11,760 bases of DNA from Desulfobulbus sp. (GCA_011051825.1 DRKH01000498.1:1-11760); one strand, 5' to 3'; counted from the first letter of the stretch, positions 1 to 7,672 are shown. The notes: a model not told the origin generated them from the letters alone. Program-made: numbers and translations.

Positions 1-124
1 CATTTTCGTTGGAGGCGAGTTTAATGGAATTGGTTACCCCGTACTCACGCTCCAGTTCATCAAGAGGTTTACCGGGCGGGTAGGGTACAATTTCAGCTAT
101 ATTTTCAGGAATATTTAACTTCAT
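1..124 (-). CDS. hisC: Histidinol-phosphate aminotransferase, N-terminal fragment
   Basis: The minus strand from the ATG at 124-122 reads 41 codons and runs off the window edge. The peptide starts MKLNIPENIAEIVPYPPGKP and continues through an ELEREYG segment to KLASNEN. The 'PYxPGKPxxELEREYG ... KLASNEN' pattern is the typical beginning of HisC, the PLP-dependent enzyme that converts imidazole-acetol phosphate and glutamate to histidinol phosphate in histidine synthesis. The PLP lysine and the rest of the fold lie outside the window. The gene follows gatA by 74 bp in the same direction, so it may be co-transcribed. There is no Shine-Dalgarno sequence before the ATG, because a 7-bp tandem repeat ends one base upstream of it. 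Other aminotransferases of the same fold share parts of the motif, but HisC is the best fit. Confidence 0.85.
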   Translation of the reverse strand, partial: MKLNIPENIAEIVPYPPGKPLDELEREYGVTNSIKLASNEN

Positions 125-125
125 A

Positions 126-163
126 ATCAGGTGTCGAATCAGGTGTCAGGTGTCAGGTGTCAG
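126..163. repeat. Short tandem repeat, 7-bp unit (TCAGGTG / minus strand TGACACC)
   Basis: Three contiguous CAGGTGT heptamers lie at 140-160 with a partial unit after them. A further related unit at 128-134 is separated by the linker CGAAT. In the minus-strand (gene) direction the array reads as TGACACC units and ends one base before the hisC start codon, occupying the place where a ribosome binding site should be. Confidence 0.85.
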
Positions 164-198
164 CGTACAAAAGCTGCTTTAATTCTACTTTGTCACAA

Positions 199-1647
199 TT
201 AATCCAGTCCCGCTGGTTTTTTATCAACCACTCCGGCCCGCTGCTCCAGGTTCCAGGCGGCCTTGAGTAGAATATCCTCGTTAAAATGCGCGGCCTGCAT
301 CTGCATGCCGATGGGGAGACCGTCGCTGGAAAATCCGCACGGAACGGAAAGCCCGGGTATTCCGGCCAGGTTTGCCGAAATAGTCAGGATGTCTGAAAGA
401 TACAGCGCCAGCGGATCATCGGCATTTTCCCCGATTTTCCAGGCCGGAGTCGGGGTGACCGGCGACACCACCAGATCACACTGGTCAAAAGCGGCTGCAA
501 AATCATCCTTGATCAGGGTCCGGACCTGGGAGGCCTTTTTATAGTAGGCATCATAGTATCCGGCCGACAGGGCATAGGTGCCGATCAGGATCCGCCGCTT
601 AACCTCATCGCCGAACCCCTGGGAACGGGTCTGACGATACATATCAATCAGGGATTCCGCCTTCATATCCCGGTAACCGAACCGGACCCCGTCAAAACGG
701 GCCAGATTGGAACTGGCCTCGGCCGGGGCAATCAGGTAATAGACGGCAACACAGTATTCGGTATGGGGCAGAGAAACATCAACTATTTCGGCCCCGGCCT
801 CACGGAGCATATCAATGCCGCCCCGCACGGCCTTTTCCACTTCAGGGTCAAGGCCTTCACCAAAATATTCCCTGGGAATACCGACCCGGACCCCCTGCAG
901 ACCATCGGTCAGCGCAGTGGTAAAGTCCGGCACATCCCTTCTTATCGAAGTTGAATCCCGCTCGTCATGCCCGGAAATGACATTCATCATCAGGGCACAG
1001 TCAAAAACATCTCTGGTTAACGGCCCCACCTGATCCAGCGAGGAGGCAAAGGCTACCAGGCCGTACCTGGAAACCCGGCCATAGGTCGGCTTCAACCCGA
1101 CCACACCACAGAGTGAGGCCGGTTGACGGATGGAGCCGCCGGTATCGGACCCCAGTGAGGCAAAACATTCGCCGGCAGCTACAGCTGCGGCCGATCCACC
1201 ACTGGAACCACCGGTTACGTAACCGGCTTTCCATGGGTTTTCCGGAACCTGAAAGGCACAGTTCTCATTGGTTGAACCCATGGCAAATTCGTCCATGGCC
1301 AGTTTACCCAGGATAATGGCCCCGGCATTGTGCAGTTTTTCAATCACCGTTGCATCATAGGGCGCAATGAACCCCTCAAGAATCCTTGAACCGCAGGTGG
1401 TCGGCATATTGCGGGTACAGAGCACATCCTTTACCGCTACCGGAATACCGTGCAGCAGTCCGCTGCCCCCATCTTTATCGGCCTGTTCGGCAGCGGCAAG
1501 CGCCCCGTCCCGATCCAGATTCAGGTATGCCTTGATCCGCTCATCAACCGCATCAATACGGGCAAGTACAGACTCCACCAGCGCAGTGGAGGTAATTTCC
1601 TTACGGCTCAGTTGTTCCCTTATCGCGCCAATAGTCAAGTTATGCAT
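199..1647 (-). CDS. gatA: Glutamyl-/aspartyl-tRNA amidotransferase subunit A
   Basis: GatA is the glutaminase subunit of GatCAB. It releases ammonia from glutamine so that GatB can convert misacylated Glu-tRNA(Gln) and/or Asp-tRNA(Asn) to Gln-tRNA and Asn-tRNA in the cytoplasm. The amidase-signature Ser-cisSer-Lys triad is intact. Numbered from the upstream ATG at 1653, Lys75 lies in PVAVKD, the cis-serine is Ser150 in TGGSSGGS, and the nucleophile is Ser174 in GSDTGGS. All are shifted by four from the Staphylococcus aureus residues 79, 154 and 178 as I recall them. The length of about 482 aa is normal. I chose the second ATG (1647) because GGAGG at 1658-1654 touches the first ATG but sits 6 nt from the second. 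gatC ends 12 bp upstream, and gatB is not in this window. Identification is firm; only the start is a choice. Confidence 0.97.
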   Translation of the reverse strand: MHNLTIGAIREQLSRKEITSTALVESVLARIDAVDERIKAYLNLDRDGALAAAEQADKDGGSGLLHGIPVAVKDVLCTRNMPTTCGSRILEGFIAPYDATVIEKLHNAGAIILGKLAMDEFAMGSTNENCAFQVPENPWKAGYVTGGSSGGSAAAVAAGECFASLGSDTGGSIRQPASLCGVVGLKPTYGRVSRYGLVAFASSLDQVGPLTRDVFDCALMMNVISGHDERDSTSIRRDVPDFTTALTDGLQGVRVGIPREYFGEGLDPEVEKAVRGGIDMLREAGAEIVDVSLPHTEYCVAVYYLIAPAEASSNLARFDGVRFGYRDMKAESLIDMYRQTRSQGFGDEVKRRILIGTYALSAGYYDAYYKKASQVRTLIKDDFAAAFDQCDLVVSPVTPTPAWKIGENADDPLALYLSDILTISANLAGIPGLSVPCGFSSDGLPIGMQMQAAHFNEDILLKAAWNLEQRAGVVDKKPAGLD

Positions 1648-1653
1648 ATCCAT

Positions 1654-1658
1654 CCTCC
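1654..1658 (-). promoter_or_regulatory. Ribosome binding site of gatA (decides the start)
   Basis: GGAGG on the minus strand immediately precedes one ATG (1653-1651) with no spacer and precedes the in-frame ATG at 1647-1645 by 6 nt. The second spacing is functional, so translation should start at 1647. Confidence 0.75.
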
Positions 1659-1659
1659 A

Positions 1660-1947
1660 CTACCCGATAACCTTGGGCACAACAAAGGTTTCATCGTTGT
1701 GCCGGGGACCGGCGGCAAGGGCCTTGTCCCTGGGCAGGGAGTCACGGACCTCATCATCACGAAAGGCATTGACCACATCCTGGGTATGGGTGGTCACCGC
1801 CACCCCGGTCGTATCCAGCTCGTCGAGCTTGGCCACATACCGGAGAATGGAGTCCAGCTGCCCGGTCATCTTCTCAACTTCACCCGATGACATATCAAGT
1901 CGGGCCAGCTGTGCCACACGTTCAACTTCTTGTTTGCTTATCTTCAT
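1660..1947 (-). CDS. gatC: Glutamyl-/aspartyl-tRNA amidotransferase subunit C
   Basis: This 95-aa protein begins MKISKQEVERVAQLARLDMS, the usual GatC opening, and has the RDDEVRDSL segment and the closing FVVPKVI found in the family. GatC is a small stabilising subunit that wraps around the GatA-GatB interface of the tRNA-dependent amidotransferase. The ATG at 1947-1945 is preferred to an in-frame TTG one codon earlier. Only a weak GGA lies 6 nt upstream. The stop codon is 12 bp from the chosen gatA start, so gatC-gatA form an operon, with hisC possibly following. Nothing is missing relative to the family length. Confidence 0.95.
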   Translation of the reverse strand: MKISKQEVERVAQLARLDMSSGEVEKMTGQLDSILRYVAKLDELDTTGVAVTTHTQDVVNAFRDDEVRDSLPRDKALAAGPRHNDETFVVPKVIG

Positions 1948-2207
1948 CAATCCGACATACGTTATATGTTGTAGTTACAAAAACCGTTCTTCAGGCACAG
2001 TACACCGACTTCCCGTTTTCGTGAACAAAAGTCTTGCAGAACCTCTATAAAAGGGGCCTAAAGGGAGTCTTCACCAGATACCATAGCAGGAATGTAAAAG
2101 GAGCTGTCCGGGAATACAACAGAAAAAATGAATGGTTGGGTTCCAGCTTCGATAAATCGGCAGAATTGAGGCGGAAATGTGGCGTTGCTGTTCTTGGCGG
2201 GCAGCCG

Positions 2208-3263
2208 TTATTGTCTATAGAGCGCGTTGGCTGAAAAGATAACCCCGGCAAAGGCCTCAACGAGTTCAGGATCAAACTGGGTGCCGGCACAGCGGCGCAG
2301 TTCAGCTACTGCGTCAACTGTGGAAAGATTGCGTCGATAATTACGACGTGAGGTCATGGCATCGAAACTGTCCGCCACCGTAATAATCCGGGTGAGCAGG
2401 TCCAGCTCATCGCCTCCGATACCGTCCGGGTAGCCGGTGCCGTCGATTTTTTCATGGTGGTGACGGATGATTTTGCATTCACGTTCCATGAATTTCAACG
2501 GCTCGACAATATTGGCCCCGACCTCCGGATGTTTCTTGATCAACTCCCACTCTTCGGGCGTCAGTTTGCCGGGCTTCTGAATACAGGAGAGATCAATAAC
2601 AAGCTTGCCGATATCATGAAACTCCGAGGCCCGCCGCAGGACAACCTGCTCTTCTTCGGGAAGGTCAATCGCCTCGCCGAGAAGCATGGAAAGCTCGGTC
2701 ACCCGACGGGTGTGACCGGCAGTATACTCATCCTTTTCTTCCATGGCCGCCTGCAGGGAGGACATGATCTGGACGGTAGCCTTTTCCAGGTGATCACTGT
2801 ACCGTTCGAGCAGGATGTTTTTCTGCGCCAGTTCCCGGGTTTTAGCCAGAACCTCGCTTTCAAGATTTTCCTTGTACAACTTTTCATGGCGAAGAAAGGT
2901 TCGCTTTTCAATGGCCCGGCGAACCTTGACATGAAAAAGCTCTATGTCTTCGATGGGCTTGGTCATGAAATCATAGGCCCCGAGATTGATGGCCTTGACC
3001 GCATAATCCATGGAACCGGCCCCGGTAAGAAACAGAACCGGGATGTTCAGATTTTTTTTATTCAGAAATTCCAGGGTCTCAAAGCCATCCATATCCGGCA
3101 TGTTAATATCCAGGACAATGACATCATACTCTTCCGAGACCTGCTCAACGACTTCCCGACCGGAGCGAACTGCGACCACATCATGATCAAACATGGTGAG
3201 GATCTTTTTAACCGCTGAACGGACAAGATCATCATCATCAGCTATAAGAATTCTGGAACCCAT
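2208..3263 (-). CDS. Response regulator with receiver and HD-GYP domains (probable cyclic-di-GMP phosphodiesterase)
   Basis: This 351-aa two-domain protein starts MGSRILIADDDD. Residues 1-120 form a CheY-like receiver: acidic cluster at 9-12, phospho-acceptor Asp52 in LDINMPDMDG, Thr80 and Lys102 in TKP. A helical, probably coiled-coil linker (about 120-175) leads to an HD-GYP domain from about 176. Metal and catalytic residues are present: HDIGK at 216-220, a further His at 245, the HHHE cluster near 268-271 and DGTGYP directly after it, then VADSFDAMTS. A complete HHExxDGxGYP signature is typical of enzymes that hydrolyse cyclic-di-GMP, so activity controlled by phosphorylation of Asp52 is likely but inferred. 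The ATG at 3263 has AAAGG about 10 nt upstream. An in-frame TTG at 3299 would add 12 non-conserved residues and was rejected. No histidine kinase gene is adjacent, so the partner is unknown. Expected location is cytoplasmic. Confidence 0.93.
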   Translation of the reverse strand: MGSRILIADDDDLVRSAVKKILTMFDHDVVAVRSGREVVEQVSEEYDVIVLDINMPDMDGFETLEFLNKKNLNIPVLFLTGAGSMDYAVKAINLGAYDFMTKPIEDIELFHVKVRRAIEKRTFLRHEKLYKENLESEVLAKTRELAQKNILLERYSDHLEKATVQIMSSLQAAMEEKDEYTAGHTRRVTELSMLLGEAIDLPEEEQVVLRRASEFHDIGKLVIDLSCIQKPGKLTPEEWELIKKHPEVGANIVEPLKFMERECKIIRHHHEKIDGTGYPDGIGGDELDLLTRIITVADSFDAMTSRRNYRRNLSTVDAVAELRRCAGTQFDPELVEAFAGVIFSANALYRQ

Positions 3264-3381
3264 TGAATAACTACCTTTTTCGTCTGTACTGTTTAACAAG
3301 ATGTTTCATGCAAGCGGGAACATAATACAGCCACCCTCAATACAAAGTCTCTCACAAATTTATATTCCTGCAAAATTAATT

Positions 3382-4437
3382 TTATATTTTCCAGTAATTT
3401 TTTTGTACCGATATTGCCTGTTCCAGCTGTGAACACTCAATATCAGCGTTTTTCAATGGGTTTGCCTTTTTTGCGCCAAGGCCGAATCCTGCTATCTGAC
3501 GACCACACAATTCAGCCAGAACCGCCAATGACCCATCCCGCATCCCCGCCGGATTGTAGCCGCCTTCAAGAGTAATAAGGACTTTTCCGCCGCACAGTTC
3601 TTCAGCCAGTTCGCGCATCACCCGGGTCATATAGGCAAAACCGACGGGACTTACCTTCATGGAGCCGAGAGGATCACCATCGTAAATATCAAAACCACAG
3701 GAGACAAGAATCAGCTCCGGCTGATAGAGACGGGCTACAGGGGCAAACAGTTCGTTAAAAATACGAGCAAATTCCAAGTCACCCTGACCGCCGGCCAGGG
3801 GCACGTTAACGGTAAAACCTGCTCCGCTTCCATTACCGCACTCCAGAACAGCGCCACTGCCCGGATAGTAGGGAAACTGATGGGTTGAACAGTATAGAAC
3901 CTGATCGGTATCATAAAAACTGTGTTGAGTGCCGTTGCCATGATGCAGATCCCAGTCGACAATCAATATGCGTTTAAGCCCCAGCTCTTTACCTGCCCAG
4001 CGGGCTGCAACAGCCACGTTGTTAAATAAACAGAACCCCATCGACTTATCGCGCTCGGCATGATGACCCGGAGGGCGCACAATGCAGAACCCGTTGTCGA
4101 TTTCCCCCTGATCAAGACGGTGGATACCGTCAATCAGGGCCCCGACGGCCAGACAGGCCGCATCATACGAATCGGCAGAGGTCTGGGTATCGGCATCGAG
4201 AAAGCCATGACTCCGACCGGCGGTGGCTGCAACCTGTTTGACCAGTGCGGATGAGTGATTCAATTCAATAATGTCGGTTGAAGCCGGATCAAACTGTGGA
4301 TAGATAAAAAAGGAATCATTCTCCAGACTGTCCAGTTTGTCATAAATTACCCGCAGACGTTCAGGAGATTCAGGGTGGCCGGGGCCCGGGTCATGGGCTA
4401 AAAAAAGATCATCACGGTAGATGGCTGTTTTTCGCAT
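3382..4437 (-). CDS. Histone deacetylase family protein (class II-like amidohydrolase)
   Basis: This 351-aa protein is a Zn-dependent deacetylase of the arginase/deacetylase fold. Visible motifs are HPESPERL at 21-28, the catalytic His pair in RPPGHHA (125-126), zinc ligands Asp163 and His165 in DWDLHHGNGT, the third ligand Asp250 in CGFDIYDGDP, and the transition-state Tyr294 in LEGGYN. All catalytic residues are therefore intact. Bacterial relatives deacetylate small acetylated amines (acetylpolyamine amidohydrolases), act as acetoin-utilisation AcuC-type proteins, or deacetylate proteins; sequence alone does not tell which applies here. The C-terminal 30 or so residues are unremarkable. 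The ATG at 4437-4435 has only a weak GAGA upstream. It lies 118 bp upstream of the HD-GYP gene on the same strand, but there is no evidence of functional linkage. Confidence 0.93.
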   Translation of the reverse strand: MRKTAIYRDDLFLAHDPGPGHPESPERLRVIYDKLDSLENDSFFIYPQFDPASTDIIELNHSSALVKQVAATAGRSHGFLDADTQTSADSYDAACLAVGALIDGIHRLDQGEIDNGFCIVRPPGHHAERDKSMGFCLFNNVAVAARWAGKELGLKRILIVDWDLHHGNGTQHSFYDTDQVLYCSTHQFPYYPGSGAVLECGNGSGAGFTVNVPLAGGQGDLEFARIFNELFAPVARLYQPELILVSCGFDIYDGDPLGSMKVSPVGFAYMTRVMRELAEELCGGKVLITLEGGYNPAGMRDGSLAVLAELCGRQIAGFGLGAKKANPLKNADIECSQLEQAISVQKNYWKI

Positions 4438-4497
4438 GTCTATTCTCGTAACTGGTTACAGGATTTGTAACTCTGTGTTTTCATCTATCTTAAATCT

Positions 4498-4591
4498 GTA
4501 AGTGTTCAGGGGTGCCGTAGATTCGTGCAGACGTGACTGGCTGCAGGTAAGCGAGCCTGCGAGACTCCGTGCGGTGCCCCTGAACACTTAC
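4498..4591. repeat. Palindromic repeat element, copy A
   Basis: This 94-bp element has 20-nt terminal inverted arms (4498-4517 and 4572-4591). Fifteen outer pairs are perfect, beginning GTAAGTGTTCAGGGG. The two mismatched positions become G-U wobbles in plus-strand RNA, so the whole 20-bp stem can fold. The interior contains a second hairpin (GCAGG ... CCTGC, about 4541-4558). The element begins immediately after the stop codon of the cyclo-ligase gene in the direction of transcription. It is related to the copies at 6937, 8761 and 11616. Confidence 0.85.
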
Positions 4592-5182
4592 CTATTCTCT
4601 TGTCCAGGAGTAGATTGTCTTTTCGGTAATGAGCCGGTCCATCAGTTGGTCATGGGGCTGAAGCTCGATGGTTTCAACAAGCTGCCGCTCATAGGCAAGG
4701 GCTACGCGTAGGGCCCTGCGGGCATCGTTGAAAAGAAACCGGTCATAGTATCCGCCACCATAGCCCAGCCGGCCACCCCGCCTGTCAAAAACCGAACCCG
4801 GTACCACGACCACGTCAATGGAAGCCGGGTCCGTATCCATTGTCCGGCACAGTTCGGGAATCGGTTCGGGGATCCCGCAATAGCCGGGCTCAAGATCCGT
4901 ATCCGGATCGGTAATCCGGATGGCCCGCAGTTTCTTTTCCCTTACAAGGGTCACCGGAACCGTCACTGTTTTTCCCTGTTGGATACATTTTCGGAGAAAG
5001 GGAATGGTTTGCACTTCGCTGCGAAAATGCACATAGGCAAACACGGTCGAAGCCTGTTCCATTTCCGGTAGCTTGAGTAAAGCGTCTGTTATTTTTTCTG
5101 ACTTTTCGGTCTGTTCGACCAGAGAGAGTGCATCCCTTCGGGCCAATATCGTCGTTCGTAGAGTTTGGCTGTCAATGCTCAT
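4592..5182 (-). CDS. 5-formyltetrahydrofolate cyclo-ligase (5,10-methenyl-THF synthetase)
   Basis: This 196-aa protein matches the 5-FTHF cyclo-ligase family, which uses ATP to convert 5-formyl-THF to 5,10-methenyl-THF and so returns a storage or inhibitory folate to one-carbon metabolism. The family signature is at residues 128-150: PGSVFDRRGGRLGYGGGYYD followed by RFL. It includes the glycine-rich ATP/phosphate loop. The GIPEP segment at 103-107 and the N-terminal RRDALS at 15-20 are also typical. Length is normal. The ATG at 5182-5180 lacks a clear Shine-Dalgarno sequence. The gene is often called fau, ygfA or mthfs; I give no symbol because usage varies. Its stop codon is directly followed by palindromic element A, which may act as its transcript end. 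No 6S RNA, which accompanies this gene in gammaproteobacteria, was recognised beside it. Confidence 0.95.
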   Translation of the reverse strand: MSIDSQTLRTTILARRDALSLVEQTEKSEKITDALLKLPEMEQASTVFAYVHFRSEVQTIPFLRKCIQQGKTVTVPVTLVREKKLRAIRITDPDTDLEPGYCGIPEPIPELCRTMDTDPASIDVVVVPGSVFDRRGGRLGYGGGYYDRFLFNDARRALRVALAYERQLVETIELQPHDQLMDRLITEKTIYSWTRE

Positions 5183-5295
5183 GCCGAATCACAACGGTTG
5201 AATTTTCCATGCAGTTTGAGCTGAAAACAGGGGTTTCGGGTTTATTAAAGTTATTGCTCCAGGAGGTGAATATACCGGGATAGTCTCTTTCCGGC

Positions 5296-5335
5296 AAAAA
5301 AAAACGGCATCCGCTGGCGAGCGGATGCCGTTTTT
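5296..5335 (-). terminator. Intrinsic terminator of the YeeE/YedE gene
   Basis: A perfect GC-rich stem, CGGCATCCGC (5305-5314) and GCGGATGCCG (5321-5330), has a 6-nt loop and is flanked by an A tract on the left and a T tract on the right. Read on the minus strand it ends in nine uridines (5304-5296), a textbook Rho-independent terminator 20 bp past the YeeE stop codon. The five T residues on the other side could allow weak bidirectional use, but no plus-strand gene ends here. Confidence 0.93.
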
Positions 5336-5355
5336 ACTCTCTTGTAACGAAATGA

Positions 5356-6744
5356 TCACATGGGAACAATCAACTTGTTACTATCCTCATTCCAGGTCAC
5401 AACCACATACCACAGGGCCATCATGAAACCGATCACCAACAGGGTGGGACCATAGCCCATGACATCCGGCATATATACATATTTTCCCAGATGGCCAGCC
5501 TGTTCAAAACCGGTTACATCTATGGATCCGCCGGAAGCAATAGCCTCCTTGATTTCACTGACATCAGCCGAGATCAGACCAAGCTTTGCCTGTGGAATCA
5601 GATTGCTCAATGCACTGCCGGTTACCTCAAACTCCATATTCTTCAACCAGGTGGTCAGCATGGAGCAGGAGATGCCGAAAAAGGGCACAACCAGCCACAG
5701 TTTTATCTGTCCTTCACCCACACGCCACAGGGTTCCCGTACCGCAGCCACCGGCAAACATGGCCCCGAGGCCAAAGAGAAAACCACCGACAACGCCACCC
5801 CAGCCAAAGGTACCGCGAACATAGTTCACCGGAGCAAGCACCGGCTCTCCTTCGGCTCGAACCGCTACACCGTATTTCAGGACTGCAACGCCGACAGCAA
5901 CAATAAAAATGGACAGGGCAACGGATCTGGCCATTTTGGTATCACCGGTCATGTGCGGTTCACGAAAACCCTGAACCATGCACCAGCGGCCACGCTGCAT
6001 GGCGTAGCCGAGTCCGGCGGAAATAAGAATAATACCGGAGAGCGAAACAATATAATCACTGTAGTTATCACCATCATAACCGGCATAGGAATATGCCGCC
6101 CAGACCATGGCCGCAATGGCAACAACCCCGAGGATCCCCTGAATAGCCCGGGGAAGTTCAATGGTCTTCGAGCCACCGGAACCCCAGGTAATATATTCCA
6201 TCTCCTTGTACAGCATCCACAGACCGAGAATAACGCCTAATACCAGTCCCAGCCACATGGCAAAACCGCTTGCCGACAGGTTACCGATTGCATTGTAAAA
6301 ACCACCGACGTTACAGCCACCGGCCAGGGTAGCGCCCACACCCATCAGAATACCGGCAATAATAGCCTTGACATATTCACGATACGGCGGGAAACGGAGA
6401 GCAAACTGACCGCCGAGACAGGCAGAAATAAAAGCGCCGCCGACAAAACCGATACCGATGACCGAGCCGGAATTAAACCAGATGGATTTTTTCAGAATAC
6501 TTACACCTTCATCATTGATAAAACCGACGGTCTCTTTCAAGTCACCATGATAATAACCAACATAATAAAGAATCCAGTCACCCCAGTTTCTGACCGCACC
6601 GACAGCACCCCAGGGACGCCACCAGGCCATGATCATAATACTGAATATCGCCACCAGTAATCCGGTGGTTGTAGCATTCCACTCATCTTCACAAAGGACC
6701 TTATACAGTCCTCTTACCTTGCCGCCTAGACTATCATCACTCAT
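5356..6744 (-). CDS. YeeE/YedE family inner-membrane transporter (thiosulfate / sulfur-compound uptake)
   Basis: This 462-aa polytopic membrane protein has two tandem YeeE/YedE (DUF395) halves. In half one, Cys109 lies in SACLGGQF and Cys144 in AGGCNVGG. In half two, Cys255 lies in RGRWCMVQGF and Cys334 in AGGCGTGT. These paired cysteine motifs match those used by characterised YeeE to pass thiosulfate across the inner membrane, so import of thiosulfate or another reduced sulfur species is a reasonable inference. About ten hydrophobic segments are visible, the first near 27-45 and the last near 432-452, with a long polar stretch at about 371-430 before the last helix. At 462 aa it is longer than E. 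coli YeeE. The ATG at 6744 was chosen because GGAGGAGGGG lies just upstream; an in-frame start at 6867 would add 41 implausible residues. It is divergent from tusA and the dsr-like genes, its likely sulfur-relay partners. Confidence 0.93.
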   Translation of the reverse strand: MSDDSLGGKVRGLYKVLCEDEWNATTTGLLVAIFSIMIMAWWRPWGAVGAVRNWGDWILYYVGYYHGDLKETVGFINDEGVSILKKSIWFNSGSVIGIGFVGGAFISACLGGQFALRFPPYREYVKAIIAGILMGVGATLAGGCNVGGFYNAIGNLSASGFAMWLGLVLGVILGLWMLYKEMEYITWGSGGSKTIELPRAIQGILGVVAIAAMVWAAYSYAGYDGDNYSDYIVSLSGIILISAGLGYAMQRGRWCMVQGFREPHMTGDTKMARSVALSIFIVAVGVAVLKYGVAVRAEGEPVLAPVNYVRGTFGWGGVVGGFLFGLGAMFAGGCGTGTLWRVGEGQIKLWLVVPFFGISCSMLTTWLKNMEFEVTGSALSNLIPQAKLGLISADVSEIKEAIASGGSIDVTGFEQAGHLGKYVYMPDVMGYGPTLLVIGFMMALWYVVVTWNEDSNKLIVPM

Positions 6745-6936
6745 ACTTTCCCCTCCTCCGTTTATACAGTGAAAGAACTTGAAATAATCGCTGACCATAA
6801 ACAGGTATTCACAGCGGGACCCGGTTCCACCGTAAATTGACCTTTTATTTCGTGTAGAAATCCGCACTCAATACGTTTATGGTTATAAACTCAATAAATA
6901 ACCAGCCTCTCCCCTCCATGATGTTTTTAATTATTG

Positions 6937-7046
6937 GTAACTGTTCAGGAGCACCCCATCTCTGCACGGTCAGGCCTGATTCACATAGGAATCACTATAG
7001 TTCACAGGCCTGACTGCACAGATATGGTGCACTCCTGAACAGTTAC
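6937..7046. repeat. Palindromic repeat element, copy B
   Basis: This 110-bp element has perfect 15-bp terminal inverted repeats (GTAACTGTTCAGGAG at the left, its complement ending in GTTAC at the right). An imperfect continuation includes the CAGGCCTG palindrome on both sides of the centre. Positions 6959-7047 match 11672-11760 at 88 of 89 bases, so this and copy D are recent duplicates. It contains no ORF for a transposase and resembles a REP-type or MITE-type non-autonomous element. It lies between the yeeE start and the tusA promoter. Confidence 0.9.
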
Positions 7047-7285
7047 AGGTGATGGTAGGGCTAGTCCTCTGCCCCCTACCTTAATAGTTACAATTATTGT
7101 TTTCTTATAGGAAAACAACTTGCCGTCTATCCTCCTTACTAATTCACCCTTTACCGTCACCCTCTTTTTTTGTCAAGGATATTGACCTCGTTTTTGGATG
7201 GATATGCCAAATACACGATAAAATTTAAACCTATTTTTAGTCAGTTATAAAACAAACAAACTTTGAATGATTATTCATTTATAGC

Positions 7286-7314
7286 TTGACAGAATTTATG
7301 CTATTGGCTATACA
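7286..7314 (+). promoter_or_regulatory. Sigma-70-type promoter of the tusA-dsr operon
   Basis: A consensus TTGACA -35 box (7286-7291) is followed after exactly 17 bp by TATACA (7309-7314), one base from consensus. Transcription should start near 7321, giving a leader of roughly 95 nt before tusA. The palindrome AATGATTATTCATT (7266-7279) ends 6 bp upstream of the -35 box and is a plausible regulator site. Confidence 0.8.
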
Positions 7315-7414
7315 AAGTTCTGCTTCGCCCAAATTTTTCAGAAATATATTACTGAATGAACGGGTGAAGGTGGCAATAATGCATTTTTTAACCTGACCAT
7401 GTAGGAGGATCCAG

Positions 7415-7672
7415 ATGAGTGATTACAAAACCGCACCTGAAGATATTGAAGTTGCAGCGCACCTTGATGCAAAGGGACTGAGTTGCCCGATGCCCCTGCT
7501 TCGCACCAAAAAAGAGATGGGTAAACTCAATTCAGGTGAAATCCTGCAGGTGGATGGTACCGACCCAGGTTCCAGAAATGATATTCCCGGTTGGTGTGAG
7601 CGTGCCGGTCATGAATATCTCGGAGAAAAAGAAGAATCCGGTTACATCAGCTTTTTTATCAAAAAAGGTTGA
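7415..7672 (+). CDS. tusA: TusA/SirA-family sulfur carrier protein
   Basis: This 85-aa protein carries the TusA signature LDAKGLSCPMPLLRTKKEM, with the sulfur-accepting Cys24 in the CPMP motif, followed by the beta-alpha-beta core and a hydrophobic final strand (YISFFIKK). A second cysteine, Cys61, sits in GWCERAGHEYLG. TusA proteins carry sulfane sulfur as a protein persulfide in the cytoplasm and deliver it to DsrE/TusD-type partners. In sulfur-oxidising or sulfur-disproportionating organisms they feed dissimilatory rather than tRNA-thiolation pathways. The N-terminus is about 10 residues longer than the minimal fold. AGGAGG at 7403-7408 lies 6 nt before the ATG, a strong site. It is the first gene of the operon, with DsrE- and DsrF-like genes downstream, which supports a sulfur-trafficking role over a purely tRNA role. 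Confidence 0.94.
   Translation: MSDYKTAPEDIEVAAHLDAKGLSCPMPLLRTKKEMGKLNSGEILQVDGTDPGSRNDIPGWCERAGHEYLGEKEESGYISFFIKKG

Larger units (their letters stand above)
6745..7414. other. Divergent intergenic region between yeeE and tusA
   Basis: This 670-bp region has no convincing gene. From left to right it holds the yeeE leader, palindromic element B (6937-7046), a short stem GGTAGGG (7054-7060) with CCCTACC (7074-7080), and an 8-bp perfect inverted repeat TTGTTTTC (7097-7104) with GAAAACAA (7111-7118). A small palindrome AATGA-TTAT-TCATT (7266-7279) follows, then the tusA promoter and leader. The two small palindromes are possible operators, but no regulator gene is nearby. No convincing -35/-10 pair was found for yeeE. 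Confidence 0.6.

Noticed and set aside
2034..2234. Plus-strand 66-codon reading frame in the gap between gatC and the HD-GYP gene
   Set aside because: It starts at TTG without a ribosome binding site, overlaps the end of the HD-GYP gene and resembles no known protein. I see nothing else convincing in 1948-2207.
2454..3218. Plus-strand 254-codon frame opposite the HD-GYP gene
   Set aside because: It is the shadow of a gene whose catalytic motifs are all on the minus strand.
4448..4459. GTAACTGGTTAC, which looks like the two outer ends of the palindromic element joined together (possible excision scar)
   Set aside because: A 12-bp palindrome of this kind can arise by chance, and no flanking evidence of a former insertion is visible.
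5491..6240. Long plus-strand frame opposite the YeeE/YedE gene
   Set aside because: It is antisense to a clear membrane-protein gene, has low-complexity composition and no ribosome binding site.
7370..7385. TGGCAATAATGCAT as a sigma-54 promoter before tusA
   Set aside because: The GG and GC doublets are 7 bp apart instead of the required 10.
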